From: Larkinella terrae
Lineage (GTDB): Bacteria > Bacteroidota > Bacteroidia > Cytophagales > Spirosomataceae
NCBI RefSeq assembly: GCF_009668025.1
Contig: NZ_WJXZ01000012.1
Coordinates: forward strand, 310,001-374,000
Reading direction: 5' to 3'
Length of the DNA stretch: 64,000 nucleotides
Part shown: in pieces, positions 45,127 to 55,107 of the stretch
How the letters are laid out: each line of letters starts with the position of its first letter
How positions within the stretch are numbered: the stretch's first letter is position 1
Notes under the pieces: generated by a model
Databases searched by the model: none
What the model was told of the DNA's origin: nothing
The model's input: the letters and a program-made list of their open reading frames with translations, nothing else
Made by a program: the position numbers and the translations under genes

Positions 45127-48100
45127 TTATTTTTTCTGACTGGCCTGAATCATCCGGTCGATCCGGTACGGAAGGGCTTCGAGAAAAGCGATCAGGTGGG
45201 CCATTTCGGTTGGGTTGAGTTGCTGGTCCAGACCCGGCGGCATCATCGATAGGGTCTGCGGTTCAATGGCCGTGATCTCTGATCGGGCAATCCGTAAACC
45301 GGGTGCCGGACCGAGTTCAATCACCACTGATTCAGGCAGTTGTTCCTTGATGATACCCACGTACGAAGTGGTTTTGGTCACCACCCGCGAGGTTTCGTAT
45401 TCCCGCGCAAAGCTGGCGCTCGGATACACAATGGCTTCCAGAATGTCGTGTTGCGAGCGGATTTCGCCAATATTGGTCAGGTCGGGGCCAAACCGCCCGC
45501 CTTCCGGTCCTACGGAGTGGCAGGTGTAGCAGGATGCTTTGCCGAAAAACAGCTTGCGCCCTTCGCCCACATCGCCCCCCTTCAGTTGCGTTTCCAGCTT
45601 TTGCAAATGCGCCAGCCGGTCGGCGTGGAGCGATTTCAGCTTGGCGAGCAGCGGTTCGGCCATCGTCTGCACCGAAGCGGGAAATGGTTTGAGCAGGTTT
45701 TGAAAATCCTGTTCCGGCAGGTTATCCAGTCGTCCCGAAACCGCTTTTAGGGCTGTCATGAGTTCCTGACCCACTTTTTCATCCTTATTCCCTTCAAAAG
45801 CACCCAGCAGGGGCGGCAGCAGAAAGGCGTCCGTCTGGCCGATCCGGGTGCGGGCAATGACCAGTAGCTGGTCGTTGGTCAGTTCGGCGCGGTTTAATAA
45901 CCGCACGGCCTGTTGCCGCACCGGCGAATCAAATTCCGGACCGAGGTAATTCAGCAGCAGTTGAAACTCTTGTTCCGAAAGGGCGGGCGACGACGTGATC
46001 CGCGCGCTCAGGGCTTTCAGCCGGAAACCGACCGGCGTTTTTTCCGACTGCACAATCTGATCCAGTTTCTGATCGACGGCCTTGATGCGCCGGGATTCGA
46101 TCAATCCCAAAAGCGGAGAAAGAACCGCATCGTCGGTCGTTTGGAACTGGTTTCCGATTTCGGTTACCCAGGCATCCGGAAGTTTTTTCAGCGTGCCTTT
46201 CGCCATCACATCCAGCAGCAAAACTTTCCGCGCCGATGTCGTCGTCGAACTGGCCAGCTGCGCAACGACGAAGTTCTGCAACGCCGGTTCCTTGATAAAC
46301 GTCAGCATCAGATCCCGAACCGAGTTGGCGTCGGCATCCGAAAGCGCCGGATTTTTCAGGCTTTTTTCCAGAAAACCGATCACCACATCCGACCATTCGG
46401 GGTGATGGGAAGCGATCCAGATACCGGTTTTCTGGATTTCCGGTTCACGAGCGGTCAGGGCTGCAGCCAGGTGGGTTTTCAGGAGCGGTTTTCCGTCCAT
46501 CTGGTCCAGCGCAATCAGGGCGGCAATTCGGGTTTTGGCTGAAGGACTTTCCAGCGCCTTGACCAGCAAATCCGTATTTTTCAACAGCATCAGCGAATAA
46601 ATGAGGGCATGTCCAACAAACCGGTCGCCGTTGGTGGCGGCCGCACTCAGCAAAGCCGGTACGGCCTTTGGATCGCCGATCTGCCCCAGCGCCGTAGCCG
46701 CCTGACGGCGAACGGGCAGCGCATCTTTCTGCACCAACTGAATGAGTTTACTGACCGAACCGGCGTCTTTTTTCAAGCCCAGCGCACGTGTTGCCGCCAC
46801 CCGAACCGTGCTGCTCTTGTCGTTCAGGGCATTCCGAACCCCGTTCCAGGCGGCTGGCGTATTGATGCGGGACAGCGCAAAAACCGCCGATGCCCGCATA
46901 TTTTCATCTTTCAAAACCGGCAGGGCGTTGAGAATCGGACTCACGGCCGCATTTCCGCGTAAAATTAATTCCTCGATCGCGTTGTCCCGAACCGCCGGTC
47001 TTGCGTCGTTGAGGTGGCTTACCAGGGCCTGCGGAGTCTGTTTGGCCAGCGCCAGCTTTTTTCCCCAGGCATCGTTGGGCTTGTCAACTCCGGTTTTTCG
47101 GATGCGGTAAATGCCGCCCGCCACTTCCGGTTTGGCCACCCGCGACAGCGGACAACCTTCGATGAACCAACCGCCCGTCACGACCATGAGCATACTGCCG
47201 TCGGCATCCTGAACCACATCCGTCGGGTGCGAATCCGAACTGAACGACTTCAGAAAGACTTCATCGGTAGTTTTGTAGGAAGCTCCATCGGGCGAAACGA
47301 CGTGCCGCATGATCCGCCCGGTATTGAATTCGGCATTGAACAGATTGCCCTGATAAGCACTGCCAAAACCGTTCCCCCGGTAGCGGACGATGCCCGAAGG
47401 CGCCACCCGGGGCATTTTGGTCATCACCGGCATCAGGTCGCCGGTCAGTTTCAGGCCGTCTTCGGCAATCACCGGATTCGGTTTGGGATACGTGCCGCCT
47501 TCCACCCAGTGCATGAGCGCATCCCGCTGCCCATCCTGCGGATCGACAAAGTACGTCATGGTGCCAATGGTTTCGCCCGAGGGCATGAAGGCAATTTCAA
47601 TGGAATTATCAAAACCGCCCCCCGACATCGATTCCAGACCGGTTCCGTCCGGGCGACAACGCCAGATTCGGGCGCTTTTTCCCTTCAACGCCTGCCCTTC
47701 TTTAGTGGTAATCGAAAAACCCCGGCGGGCATCGGTAAGGTACAGCCAGCCGTCGGGCCCGAAAAACGGTCCGCCCAGCGTGGCTCCATTGGCGTGAAGC
47801 GTCCAGCCGGTCAGAATAGTTTCTTTTTTATCGGATACGCCATCATTATTGGTATCGGTGTATTTAACCAGATTGGGCGATTCGGCCACGTACAAACTGC
47901 CCTGGTAAAAGACGCCCCCTTTGGGAAACGGGATGTGATCGGCAAAAATCCGGCTTTTTTCAAACTGGCCGTCTTCGTCCAAATCTTCCAGCAGACGAAT
48001 GTGGTACGAGGGTTCAGCCAGCATTTTTTCAGTTCCCATCACGTTGGGGCCGGTTGACTCAAAGACAAAAAGCCGCCCGGCACCGTCGAAGCTCGCAAAC

Positions 48101-48282
48101 ATCGGATACGACAGCAAGTCCGGCGCTACCGCCCGTTCAATGGTAAAGCCTTCCGGTACCTGAAAACCGAGTGTCTCGTGGGGTTTCTTTTCGGTCGATG
48201 CGGTCAGGCAGACCCCCGCGAGCAGAAAAAGTCCCCCCTGAATCAGTCGGTGTAACTTACTGGTAAAAAAAGACGTGAGCAT
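45127..48282 (-). CDS. PVC-type heme-binding dehydrogenase with HEAT repeats and C-terminal cytochrome c
   Basis: A 1051-residue exported protein (N-terminal hydrophobic segment LIQGGLFLLAGVCLTAS). Residues about 35-400 form a beta-propeller of the glucose/sorbosone-dehydrogenase-like type (GFQVPEGFTIERAVAPDLLS, AFMPSGETIGTMTYF). Residues about 425-680 are HEAT repeats (AATRALGLKKDAG, AATALGQIGDPKAVPALL). The C-terminal cytochrome c domain has the heme motif C917-YTC-H921 (ASCYTCHSVGPEGG). It would oxidise a sugar-like substrate in the periplasm and pass electrons through its heme. It lies between SusD and the DUF1080 gene on the same strand, so the sugar is probably brought in by that Sus pair. 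Confidence 0.88.
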   Translation of the reverse strand: MLTSFFTSKLHRLIQGGLFLLAGVCLTASTEKKPHETLGFQVPEGFTIERAVAPDLLSYPMFASFDGAGRLFVFESTGPNVMGTEKMLAEPSYHIRLLEDLDEDGQFEKSRIFADHIPFPKGGVFYQGSLYVAESPNLVKYTDTNNDGVSDKKETILTGWTLHANGATLGGPFFGPDGWLYLTDARRGFSITTKEGQALKGKSARIWRCRPDGTGLESMSGGGFDNSIEIAFMPSGETIGTMTYFVDPQDGQRDALMHWVEGGTYPKPNPVIAEDGLKLTGDLMPVMTKMPRVAPSGIVRYRGNGFGSAYQGNLFNAEFNTGRIMRHVVSPDGASYKTTDEVFLKSFSSDSHPTDVVQDADGSMLMVVTGGWFIEGCPLSRVAKPEVAGGIYRIRKTGVDKPNDAWGKKLALAKQTPQALVSHLNDARPAVRDNAIEELILRGNAAVSPILNALPVLKDENMRASAVFALSRINTPAAWNGVRNALNDKSSTVRVAATRALGLKKDAGSVSKLIQLVQKDALPVRRQAATALGQIGDPKAVPALLSAAATNGDRFVGHALIYSLMLLKNTDLLVKALESPSAKTRIAALIALDQMDGKPLLKTHLAAALTAREPEIQKTGIWIASHHPEWSDVVIGFLEKSLKNPALSDADANSVRDLMLTFIKEPALQNFVVAQLASSTTTSARKVLLLDVMAKGTLKKLPDAWVTEIGNQFQTTDDAVLSPLLGLIESRRIKAVDQKLDQIVQSEKTPVGFRLKALSARITSSPALSEQEFQLLLNYLGPEFDSPVRQQAVRLLNRAELTNDQLLVIARTRIGQTDAFLLPPLLGAFEGNKDEKVGQELMTALKAVSGRLDNLPEQDFQNLLKPFPASVQTMAEPLLAKLKSLHADRLAHLQKLETQLKGGDVGEGRKLFFGKASCYTCHSVGPEGGRFGPDLTNIGEIRSQHDILEAIVYPSASFAREYETSRVVTKTTSYVGIIKEQLPESVVIELGPAPGLRIARSEITAIEPQTLSMMPPGLDQQLNPTEMAHLIAFLEALPYRIDRMIQASQKK

Positions 48283-48332
48283 ACGTAAGGTGCTAAGGTG
48301 ATTGGAAAAAGTGGTGTGGATAGGTTATTCGA

Positions 48333-49787
48333 CTAGGGATTCTGGACCAGGTTCTTATTGATATTAACCTCTCGTTCAGGAATATAGAAAATTATCCGCG
48401 GACTTGTCGGCTCCACCCGGAAATGAAAATTGTCGGTGCCGTGTAAACCGGGATAGGCCCGAACCAGTGGCAGGTTGTTCCGATAGAGATCGCCCGGCCG
48501 GTGGCCTTCAAAAGCCAGTTCCATCCGGCGTTCTTCCAGCACCACATTGAATACACTGCCCCGGCCTTTTAGGTCATCGACCGTATAAAGTGCCTTCCCA
48601 CTCAGTCCGGCGCGGGTCCGGATGGTGTTCACATCGTTGATCGCCAGTTGGTTCTGACCGGTTTTTGCGTAGGCTTCCGCCCGGTTGAGGTACATTTCCG
48701 CCAACCGCAGGTAAACCGGCGAACTCAGGTTGGCGATTCCCTCCTGCCAGTTGAATTTGTTCACGAAATACTGCGGTGAGGTGCCCCGGTATTGCAGTTT
48801 GCCGTTGATGTAATGGGGCGTAATGAACGCCAGGCGCGCATCTTCCGGGTGTTCGTTGAGCAATTCCCAAAACGTCTGCGATGCGTAGTATTCGCCCCAG
48901 CCGGTCGAGAGCGTAACGGGATCGTTGTAATACAGTGAACCGACCGAATTCTTGTCCTTGTTGTCCGCCAGCGTGTGCCGGAAGTTGAAAATTGTTTCGG
49001 GGTTGGTTTCGGGCACCAGCGTCGGCGATTTTTTGTAAACGTCAGTGGAGGCCAACTGATAGCGTTTGGAATCCATGACCTTGTTGGCGTACAAAATGGC
49101 ATTGGCGTTGTCTTCCATGTACAGGTAAATGCGGGATAAAAGCGCTTCAGCCACCTCTTTGGAGGCAAAATTGGCGTTCTTCGGCTCCTTCATCAAAACC
49201 GCTGCCTGTAGTAAATCCTTGATTACCTGCGTATAAACCTCTTTGACTGTGTTGCGTTTAGGGTATTGTTCCACCTCGCCACCGAGCAGTACCGGCACAC
49301 CGGGGCTTTCGCCTTTGTTCTGCGCATACGGCCGCCCGAACAGGCGAACCAGATTGAAGTGGGCCAGCGCCCTCAGGAAAAGATTTTCTCCTTTGAGCTG
49401 GTCCAGTGCCGCCGATTCGCCATCCCGGATTTTGTTAATAATCAGGTTCGTGCCATAAATCAGCTTGTAGGATTGCGCCCAGAAATCCCGGGTCGGATAC
49501 ATGGCCGGTATGTGCAGATACGAAGCCGCCAGCGACGCCTGATCGCCGTCGGCCCCGCTCTGCACGACGTTATCGCCCGGCCATTCGTTCAGGGTCAGGA
49601 AATGCCGGGTGTACGCTTCGGTCACCAGCATGGCGTAATTGCCGTAGGTCGCAATCTGAATATCGGCGGGCGTGGCCAGGGCCACTTCGTTTGACTTGCT
49701 GTCGTAAGGCTGCAAATCGTTTTCGCAGGCCGACAACCCGATCAGCAGGGCCACCAGCGTATTTCTGACGAGTAGGGTTGTTTTCAT
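48333..49787 (-). CDS. SusD/RagB-family outer membrane nutrient-binding lipoprotein
   Basis: A 484-residue lipoprotein (LIGLSAC, Cys21) that would cap the adjacent SusC channel. The TPR-like region has RALAHFNLVRLFGRPYAQN and the family C-terminal part has YLRLAEMYLNRAEAYAKTG and LEERRMELAFEGHRPGDLYR. It starts 7 bp after the SusC stop on the same strand and ends with YIPEREVNINKNLVQNP, a normal terminus. Ligand unknown, but the next genes suggest a sugar or glycoside. Confidence 0.95.
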   Translation of the reverse strand: MKTTLLVRNTLVALLIGLSACENDLQPYDSKSNEVALATPADIQIATYGNYAMLVTEAYTRHFLTLNEWPGDNVVQSGADGDQASLAASYLHIPAMYPTRDFWAQSYKLIYGTNLIINKIRDGESAALDQLKGENLFLRALAHFNLVRLFGRPYAQNKGESPGVPVLLGGEVEQYPKRNTVKEVYTQVIKDLLQAAVLMKEPKNANFASKEVAEALLSRIYLYMEDNANAILYANKVMDSKRYQLASTDVYKKSPTLVPETNPETIFNFRHTLADNKDKNSVGSLYYNDPVTLSTGWGEYYASQTFWELLNEHPEDARLAFITPHYINGKLQYRGTSPQYFVNKFNWQEGIANLSSPVYLRLAEMYLNRAEAYAKTGQNQLAINDVNTIRTRAGLSGKALYTVDDLKGRGSVFNVVLEERRMELAFEGHRPGDLYRNNLPLVRAYPGLHGTDNFHFRVEPTSPRIIFYIPEREVNINKNLVQNP

Positions 49788-49794
49788 GATCCGG

Positions 49795-52700
49795 TTAGAA
49801 GCCTAAAGTGATACCGAATAACAGTTTCCGACTGATGGGGTATTTGATGCTGGAAATTCCGCCCGAAGCGCCCAGCACCACCTCCGGATCCATCCCTGAA
49901 AACTTGCTGAAGGTCAGCAGATTGTCGCCACTGATTACGAATTTTACCTGTTCCGCCCGGAGTTTTTTGGCGATCAGATCCGGCAGTTGGTATGACAGAC
50001 TGACGTTCCGCAGCCGGATGTAACTGCCGTCTTCCAGAAAGCGGGACGATGGCTGGTTGGAATTTTTATTACCGCCAAAAACCGGTTTCGGATGCGTGGC
50101 CTGATCGCCCGGTTTTTCCCAGCGACTCCAGCCGTCGGCCAGCACCATGCTGTTGTAGGAATAATAGGCTCCGTCCGAATCGAACAACTGGCGGGAGGTG
50201 TGGTAAATCTGGTTGCCGCTGACAAAATTGAAGAACGCAAACAGGGTAAAGCCTTTGTAGCTCAGGGTATTGCTCAACCCGCCCGTAAAATCCGGCGAGG
50301 CCGATCCGAGGTTTTGCTGCGTGGCTTCACTGTACGAGTTGGTCGTGGTCCGGATCTGCTCACCGCTGGAACCCGTCGTGATTTTCTCCCAGAGCGGATC
50401 GCCGTTGGCGGGATCTACCCCCATCCATTTGCGCATGTTCCAGGTATACAGTTGCTGTCCTTCGCTGATGAGCAGATTGCCCTGCCGGATATCCTTGCCC
50501 TGATCGAGAATCAGCACTTTGCTGCGGTTGAAGGCGATGTTAAAACCGGTTTCCCAGCGGAACCGGCCAGCGAGGTTGACGCTGGTCAGGTTCAGTTCCA
50601 GCCCCCGGTTTCGGACAGAACCAACGTTGCGGGTCACCGTGTTAAAACCGCTCGTGAACGGTAATTCAACATTCAGCAGCAGGCCGTCCGTGGTTTTGTT
50701 GTAGACGTCCAGATTGAGCATCAGCCGTTTGAACAGGCCCACGTCCAGGCCAACGTTCAGGCTTTTGGCTTTTTCCCAGGTCAGGTCCTTGTTGTCCATC
50801 TGGAAGGGATACGCCCCCGAATTACCGGCATACTGGGTCGCAAAACTGTACAGCCCGAGCGACTGGTAATTGCCAATCTCGGCGTTGCCCGTCACCCCGT
50901 AACTGGCCCTGATTTTGAGCAGATCGACCAGGCTCGGCAGGCTCAGAAACCGCTCGTTACTCAAAATCCAGGAAGCGCCCAGCGTATAAAAATTGCCCGA
51001 CCGGTTATTGGCCCCGAAGCGCGATGACGACTCGTTGATGTAGGAACCGACGGCAAAGTATTTGTTATCGTAGTTGTAGTCCAGTTGCACCAGCCCCTTG
51101 CTGAAGGAGTTCTCGTCGAGACTGCCGGTGGCCGCCAGAATCCGCGAAGCCGTATTCATGACGTGCAAACCGGGGGCGAACCCTTCGCCGGTAGTCGAAT
51201 TGTTTTGCAGTTTATTCTTCTCGGCTTCGGCCACGGCCAGGGCACTGAGACCGTGCTTACCGAAATTCTTCTCGTACCGCAACCGGTTCGACGTAATCAG
51301 TGACAGGTTATCGATAAAACCGTTCGCGAGCCGCCCGAGCCCTTTTCCGGTTTTCGACCGAATGTCGTAGTACAATTCGCTGCGGGTGCTTCCGTAACTA
51401 ACCCGGTTATAAGTTGAAAAGGTCAGATTCGGCAGAATGTGGTATTCCAGGTTCAGGTCGCCATCCAGCCCGACACCGTTGGATTGATTCAGGTTGTATT
51501 GCCAGCTATGCAGAAAGTTTTCCTGTTCGCGGCCGTACCAGCCGCCCTCGGTTCCCCGCTTCAGCGTTCCGTCCGCCAGATACGGATTATCCCACGGAAT
51601 GTTATTATACACCCCATACAATGCGCTCGAACCGGACGGTCCGGCCGGATCAGATTCCTGCTGACTTAGTCGCCCGTTCAGCTTGAAGTTCAGCGAAAGC
51701 TTTTCGTTGATGTTGTGGGTCACGTTGGTCCGCAGGTTGTACCGCTTCAATCCGTTGTGCCGCAGTGTTCCTTCTTCGTTGTAATAATTCCCGGCCACGT
51801 AAAACCGGGTTTTCTCCGAACCACCCGACAGCGACAGCACGTAATTCTGCGTCAGCCCCGTCCGGAACGCCAGATCCCGCCAGTTTGTATTTTGCTGCGT
51901 CACGCTCACCGGAACTTCCTTGTCAAACCGGTCGGTGGGGTAAAAACTCTTCTCGTAATCGTATAACTGCTGCGAATCCATCACCCGGAATTTGCCGGAG
52001 GTTGCGTGATTAAAACCGGTCGTGGCCGAAAAATCGACGCGCGTTTTGCCGCTTTTTCCCGATTTGGTAGTGATGATGATCACGCCGTTGGCCGCCCGCG
52101 ATCCGTACAAACCGGTGGCAGCCGCATCTTTCAGGATGGTGATGGACTCCACGTCATTCGGATTGGCGTTTCCGCCGATGATGCCGTCCACGACGTACAA
52201 CGGCCCCGAACCGGCAGTAATGGAACTCGATCCGCGCACGACAATGGTGGGCGTCGCATTCGGATCGCCGGAGGAATTAGAGACTATGATGCCCGGCGCT
52301 TTTCCCTGCAACAGACTCGTGGTGTTGTTCGACGTCACATCGTTGAGCTGCTTGCCGGTTACGACAGCGACCGAACTCGACAACTGCGAAAGCTGCTTGG
52401 ACGAATACCCAACCACGACAACCTCGCTCAAGGCTTTTGTTTCTTCGACCAGTTGGACATCGATCCGGTTTCGTCCTTCCACCGGAATCTCCTGCCGGGA
52501 AAAACCGATGTACGAGAAAACCAGAGTTCCGGTGGCGTCGGGCAGCGAAATGGTGTAGCGTCCATCTTTGTCGGTGGTTGTTCCGATGGACGTTCCTTTC
52601 AGAATGACGTTGACGCCCGGCAATCCCCCGCTCTGCTTGGCGTCGGTAACGGTTCCGGTGATCGTCACCACGTCGCGGGCGGGATTTCGGAGCTGGTAAA

Positions 52701-53088
52701 TTACTTGACTGGCTCCCGGACCAGATTCGGCTCCTCCGGCCGGTTCCGAAATAATGTAAAAATTATCCCGCAGCTTTTTGTAGGTCAACCCGAAAGGCGG
52801 CAGCAGATTGTCGAGCGTGCGCTCCAGTGAGTTGAATTTTCGGATTTTCTGGACGATCTTCTTGTCCAGCAATTGCGCATCGAACAGAAAAGAAACCTTG
52901 AACTGTTTCTCCAGGTCCAGAATTTTACTCTCCAGCGTCTGGATCGAAACCGGGCGGTTTCGCTCGGCCGCTCCCTTGGCCCCCAACCGCTCTCCCGAAC
53001 GACCCAAAGCAAAATTCTGGGCGTGAATTTCGGCCGCCATCAGGAACAGAAGTCCGATTAAGCAAAGATGCGTAGTGATTCGTTTCAT
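49795..53088 (-). CDS. SusC/RagA-type TonB-linked outer membrane receptor with STN domain
   Basis: A 1097-residue receptor. The signal peptide is LCLIGLLFLMAAEIHAQ; an STN domain follows (about 62-115, LEKQFKVSFLFDAQLL and NSLERTLDNLLPPFGLTY). Next are the carboxypeptidase-D-like domain (about 140-225, ITGTVTDAKQSGGLPGVNV), the SusC box LSEVVVVGYSSK and the plug (SITAGSGPLYVVDGIIG), and the beta barrel ending in LFGITLGF. The STN domain agrees with the FecR and sigma genes just upstream (53187-54918), giving a complete signalling cascade: ligand in the receptor, then FecR, then sigma, then transcription. It is followed by its SusD partner. Confidence 0.96.
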   Translation of the reverse strand: MKRITTHLCLIGLLFLMAAEIHAQNFALGRSGERLGAKGAAERNRPVSIQTLESKILDLEKQFKVSFLFDAQLLDKKIVQKIRKFNSLERTLDNLLPPFGLTYKKLRDNFYIISEPAGGAESGPGASQVIYQLRNPARDVVTITGTVTDAKQSGGLPGVNVILKGTSIGTTTDKDGRYTISLPDATGTLVFSYIGFSRQEIPVEGRNRIDVQLVEETKALSEVVVVGYSSKQLSQLSSSVAVVTGKQLNDVTSNNTTSLLQGKAPGIIVSNSSGDPNATPTIVVRGSSSITAGSGPLYVVDGIIGGNANPNDVESITILKDAAATGLYGSRAANGVIIITTKSGKSGKTRVDFSATTGFNHATSGKFRVMDSQQLYDYEKSFYPTDRFDKEVPVSVTQQNTNWRDLAFRTGLTQNYVLSLSGGSEKTRFYVAGNYYNEEGTLRHNGLKRYNLRTNVTHNINEKLSLNFKLNGRLSQQESDPAGPSGSSALYGVYNNIPWDNPYLADGTLKRGTEGGWYGREQENFLHSWQYNLNQSNGVGLDGDLNLEYHILPNLTFSTYNRVSYGSTRSELYYDIRSKTGKGLGRLANGFIDNLSLITSNRLRYEKNFGKHGLSALAVAEAEKNKLQNNSTTGEGFAPGLHVMNTASRILAATGSLDENSFSKGLVQLDYNYDNKYFAVGSYINESSSRFGANNRSGNFYTLGASWILSNERFLSLPSLVDLLKIRASYGVTGNAEIGNYQSLGLYSFATQYAGNSGAYPFQMDNKDLTWEKAKSLNVGLDVGLFKRLMLNLDVYNKTTDGLLLNVELPFTSGFNTVTRNVGSVRNRGLELNLTSVNLAGRFRWETGFNIAFNRSKVLILDQGKDIRQGNLLISEGQQLYTWNMRKWMGVDPANGDPLWEKITTGSSGEQIRTTTNSYSEATQQNLGSASPDFTGGLSNTLSYKGFTLFAFFNFVSGNQIYHTSRQLFDSDGAYYSYNSMVLADGWSRWEKPGDQATHPKPVFGGNKNSNQPSSRFLEDGSYIRLRNVSLSYQLPDLIAKKLRAEQVKFVISGDNLLTFSKFSGMDPEVVLGASGGISSIKYPISRKLLFGITLGF

Positions 53089-53186
53089 ACGTGTACGGCT
53101 AAATGGTTGTATTTAGTGGGCATAGTAGTCACGTTTAGCTGCCGATGAGAGCCGGTTTTAAAAAGCAGAAGATGTATGAGAAGTAC

Positions 53187-54206
53187 CTAAAGCGTCTTGT
53201 CTGTCAAATAAATGTTCTGATCTTGCTTGCGTACGGTCAGCCGACAGGTTTCCGCAATGCCTTCCAGCAGCATATCCACATTATCCGTCGGAATCGAACC
53301 GGAAATCCGCCGGTTCAGCAATTCAGGCTGCCCCACGTTGACCGACAGCCCGTAGGTTTCGTTGAGCATGGTGACAATGTCCTGCAGGGAAGTATTCTTG
53401 AAAATCAATTTGTGCTCGGTCCAGGCGGAATACAGCGTCGGATCGACCTGTTTCCGGGTATAGTGCACCGGAATCTTAGCAAATTCGACCAGGTCGCCAG
53501 GTTTCAGCAGCAGCGTATCCTTACCTTTCGCCTGTTCCAGGTTGCACTGCACCCGCCCCTCATTCAGCACCACCCGCGTTCCTAATTTCCGTTTGGAAAC
53601 CGTAAACTGCGTTCCCAGCACTTCCACGCTGAAATCGTCGGCCGTCCGGACCTTAAACCGGCGGTTGTCGTGGGTGTGAACCACCCGGAAATACCCTTCA
53701 CCCCGCAGGCTCACCTCCCGGGTCTGCCCTTCGGCCCAGGCTTTCGGGTACGAAATCTCGGAGTTCCCGTTCAGCATCACCATCGACCCGTCCGGCAACT
53801 TGATTTCGCGCGTCTGACCGTACGGCGTTGTCAGCGTAATCCGTTCAATACCGCTCCCGGACGAGGATGACGACGGACGGTACTGGTAAATAATGGCCGT
53901 TGCAATCAGCAAACCAATGAAAACAGCGGCCATTCGATACACGCGGGATTGCCAGAACCGGCCGGTTTGCGCGGGTGTGTGCAACGGAACAACGGTCTGA
54001 TCTTCTTCCCGCTGCGCAATCCGGGATTCGATGCCGGCCAGCAGCCGATCTTCCAGAAATTGCCGGGTGTTGCTGCTCAGCTCTTCCGTGAAATTGGCCT
54101 GGGTTTCAAGCTCCTGATACCAGTGCTCCAGCTCCGCCCGTTCGGAGGCCGTGCTGGTCTGGGTTTTGTTGCGCTCCAGCAAATACTGTAACCGTTGCTT
54201 ATCCAT
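53187..54206 (-). CDS. FecR-family anti-sigma factor
   Basis: A 339-residue regulator. The cytoplasmic N-terminus (about 1-85) has YLLERNKTQTSTASERAELEHW (quoted in part: SERAELEHWYQELE), one membrane helix is at about 92-108 (MAAVFIGLLIATAIIYQY), and the FecR domain has TPYGQTREIKLPDGSMVML and GEGYFRVVHTHDNRRF. The C-terminal domain (about 270-335) resembles the STN-interacting segment. It sits between the sigma gene and the SusC receptor on the same strand, so it most likely serves them. Confidence 0.93.
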   Translation of the reverse strand: MDKQRLQYLLERNKTQTSTASERAELEHWYQELETQANFTEELSSNTRQFLEDRLLAGIESRIAQREEDQTVVPLHTPAQTGRFWQSRVYRMAAVFIGLLIATAIIYQYRPSSSSSGSGIERITLTTPYGQTREIKLPDGSMVMLNGNSEISYPKAWAEGQTREVSLRGEGYFRVVHTHDNRRFKVRTADDFSVEVLGTQFTVSKRKLGTRVVLNEGRVQCNLEQAKGKDTLLLKPGDLVEFAKIPVHYTRKQVDPTLYSAWTEHKLIFKNTSLQDIVTMLNETYGLSVNVGQPELLNRRISGSIPTDNVDMLLEGIAETCRLTVRKQDQNIYLTDKTL

Positions 54207-54354
54207 TGCGATCCCTCGAATCAGTCATCGTTTCGCTTTCTGACTGTATAGTCGCGCAAGTCGCAGGATACCGCCAAAAAATCAGAAAAATATTTGAAAT
54301 ATTTTTTAATGACCTAGAGATCAAAAGATTGACTGAAACACGGCTGCGTTCCTA

Positions 54355-54918
54355 TCAATTATCAAACAGATAGAAAGCGACCGCGATTACGTAGTCTTTC
54401 AGGTAGATGCGCAGGAGTTGCAGGGCTTTACTCATCTGCTTTTCGACGGTATCGATGGGTAAATTCAGGAGCGTGGAAATTTCCCGGTAGGTGAGATTCT
54501 GGTGGCGACTTAACTGATAAACCGTCCGGTATTTTTCGGGAAGTTGTTCGAGACTGTTCCTGTAAGCAGCCGCCAGTTCTTCGTAATAGAGCTGATCTTC
54601 AACCGGATTCGACGGTTCAGGCGGCCGGTTTGTTACATAATTGAGGTGATTTCGCTGCACAAACTGCGTACGGAGGTGGCTAAAAATCTGGTTGCGCAGG
54701 GCGGTGAATAAATACGACTCCAGCGACGACGTGATCACCAGCGATTCGCGCCGGGCCCAGAGTTGGGCAAAGAGCTCCTGAACAATTTCTTCCGTTTCTT
54801 CCCGCGACTGCAATCGTTTATACGCACTGTCGAACAACCTGCGCCAGTAGGTCCGGTACAGTTGCTCAAAAGCTTGCCGTTCTCCTTGCTGTAGCCGGAC
54901 GATCAACGGCTCTTCCAT
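54355..54918 (-). CDS. ECF RNA polymerase sigma factor (Bacteroidetes expansion type)
   Basis: A 187-residue sigma factor with region 2 (about 10-80, QLYRTYWRRLFDSAYKRL and EEIVQELFAQLWARRE) and region 4 helix-turn-helix (about 120-172, TYREISTLLNLPIDTVEKQM). It heads the minus-strand Sus locus and would switch it on after release by FecR. As in the other sigma factor of the window, the C-terminal tail is hydrophobic (YVIAVAFYLFDN), which could touch the membrane or FecR. Start ATG at 54918 gives the usual length. Confidence 0.93.
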   Translation of the reverse strand: MEEPLIVRLQQGERQAFEQLYRTYWRRLFDSAYKRLQSREETEEIVQELFAQLWARRESLVITSSLESYLFTALRNQIFSHLRTQFVQRNHLNYVTNRPPEPSNPVEDQLYYEELAAAYRNSLEQLPEKYRTVYQLSRHQNLTYREISTLLNLPIDTVEKQMSKALQLLRIYLKDYVIAVAFYLFDN

Positions 54919-55107
54919 AGCGAAAGTCGGGTGAGGTAGTATTACTCCTTGTGGATAATAAGCAACAATCTTACACTATTTCTTCCACGTAATCAAGTAC
55001 ATAGGTCGACAAGTCTTTTTCCTTTCTAAATAACATCCTGAAACATTTCTTTCCCGGAGCACATTCGTATGCCTACATACTATCTTTACAAAAAGATCAT
55101 TACTGGC

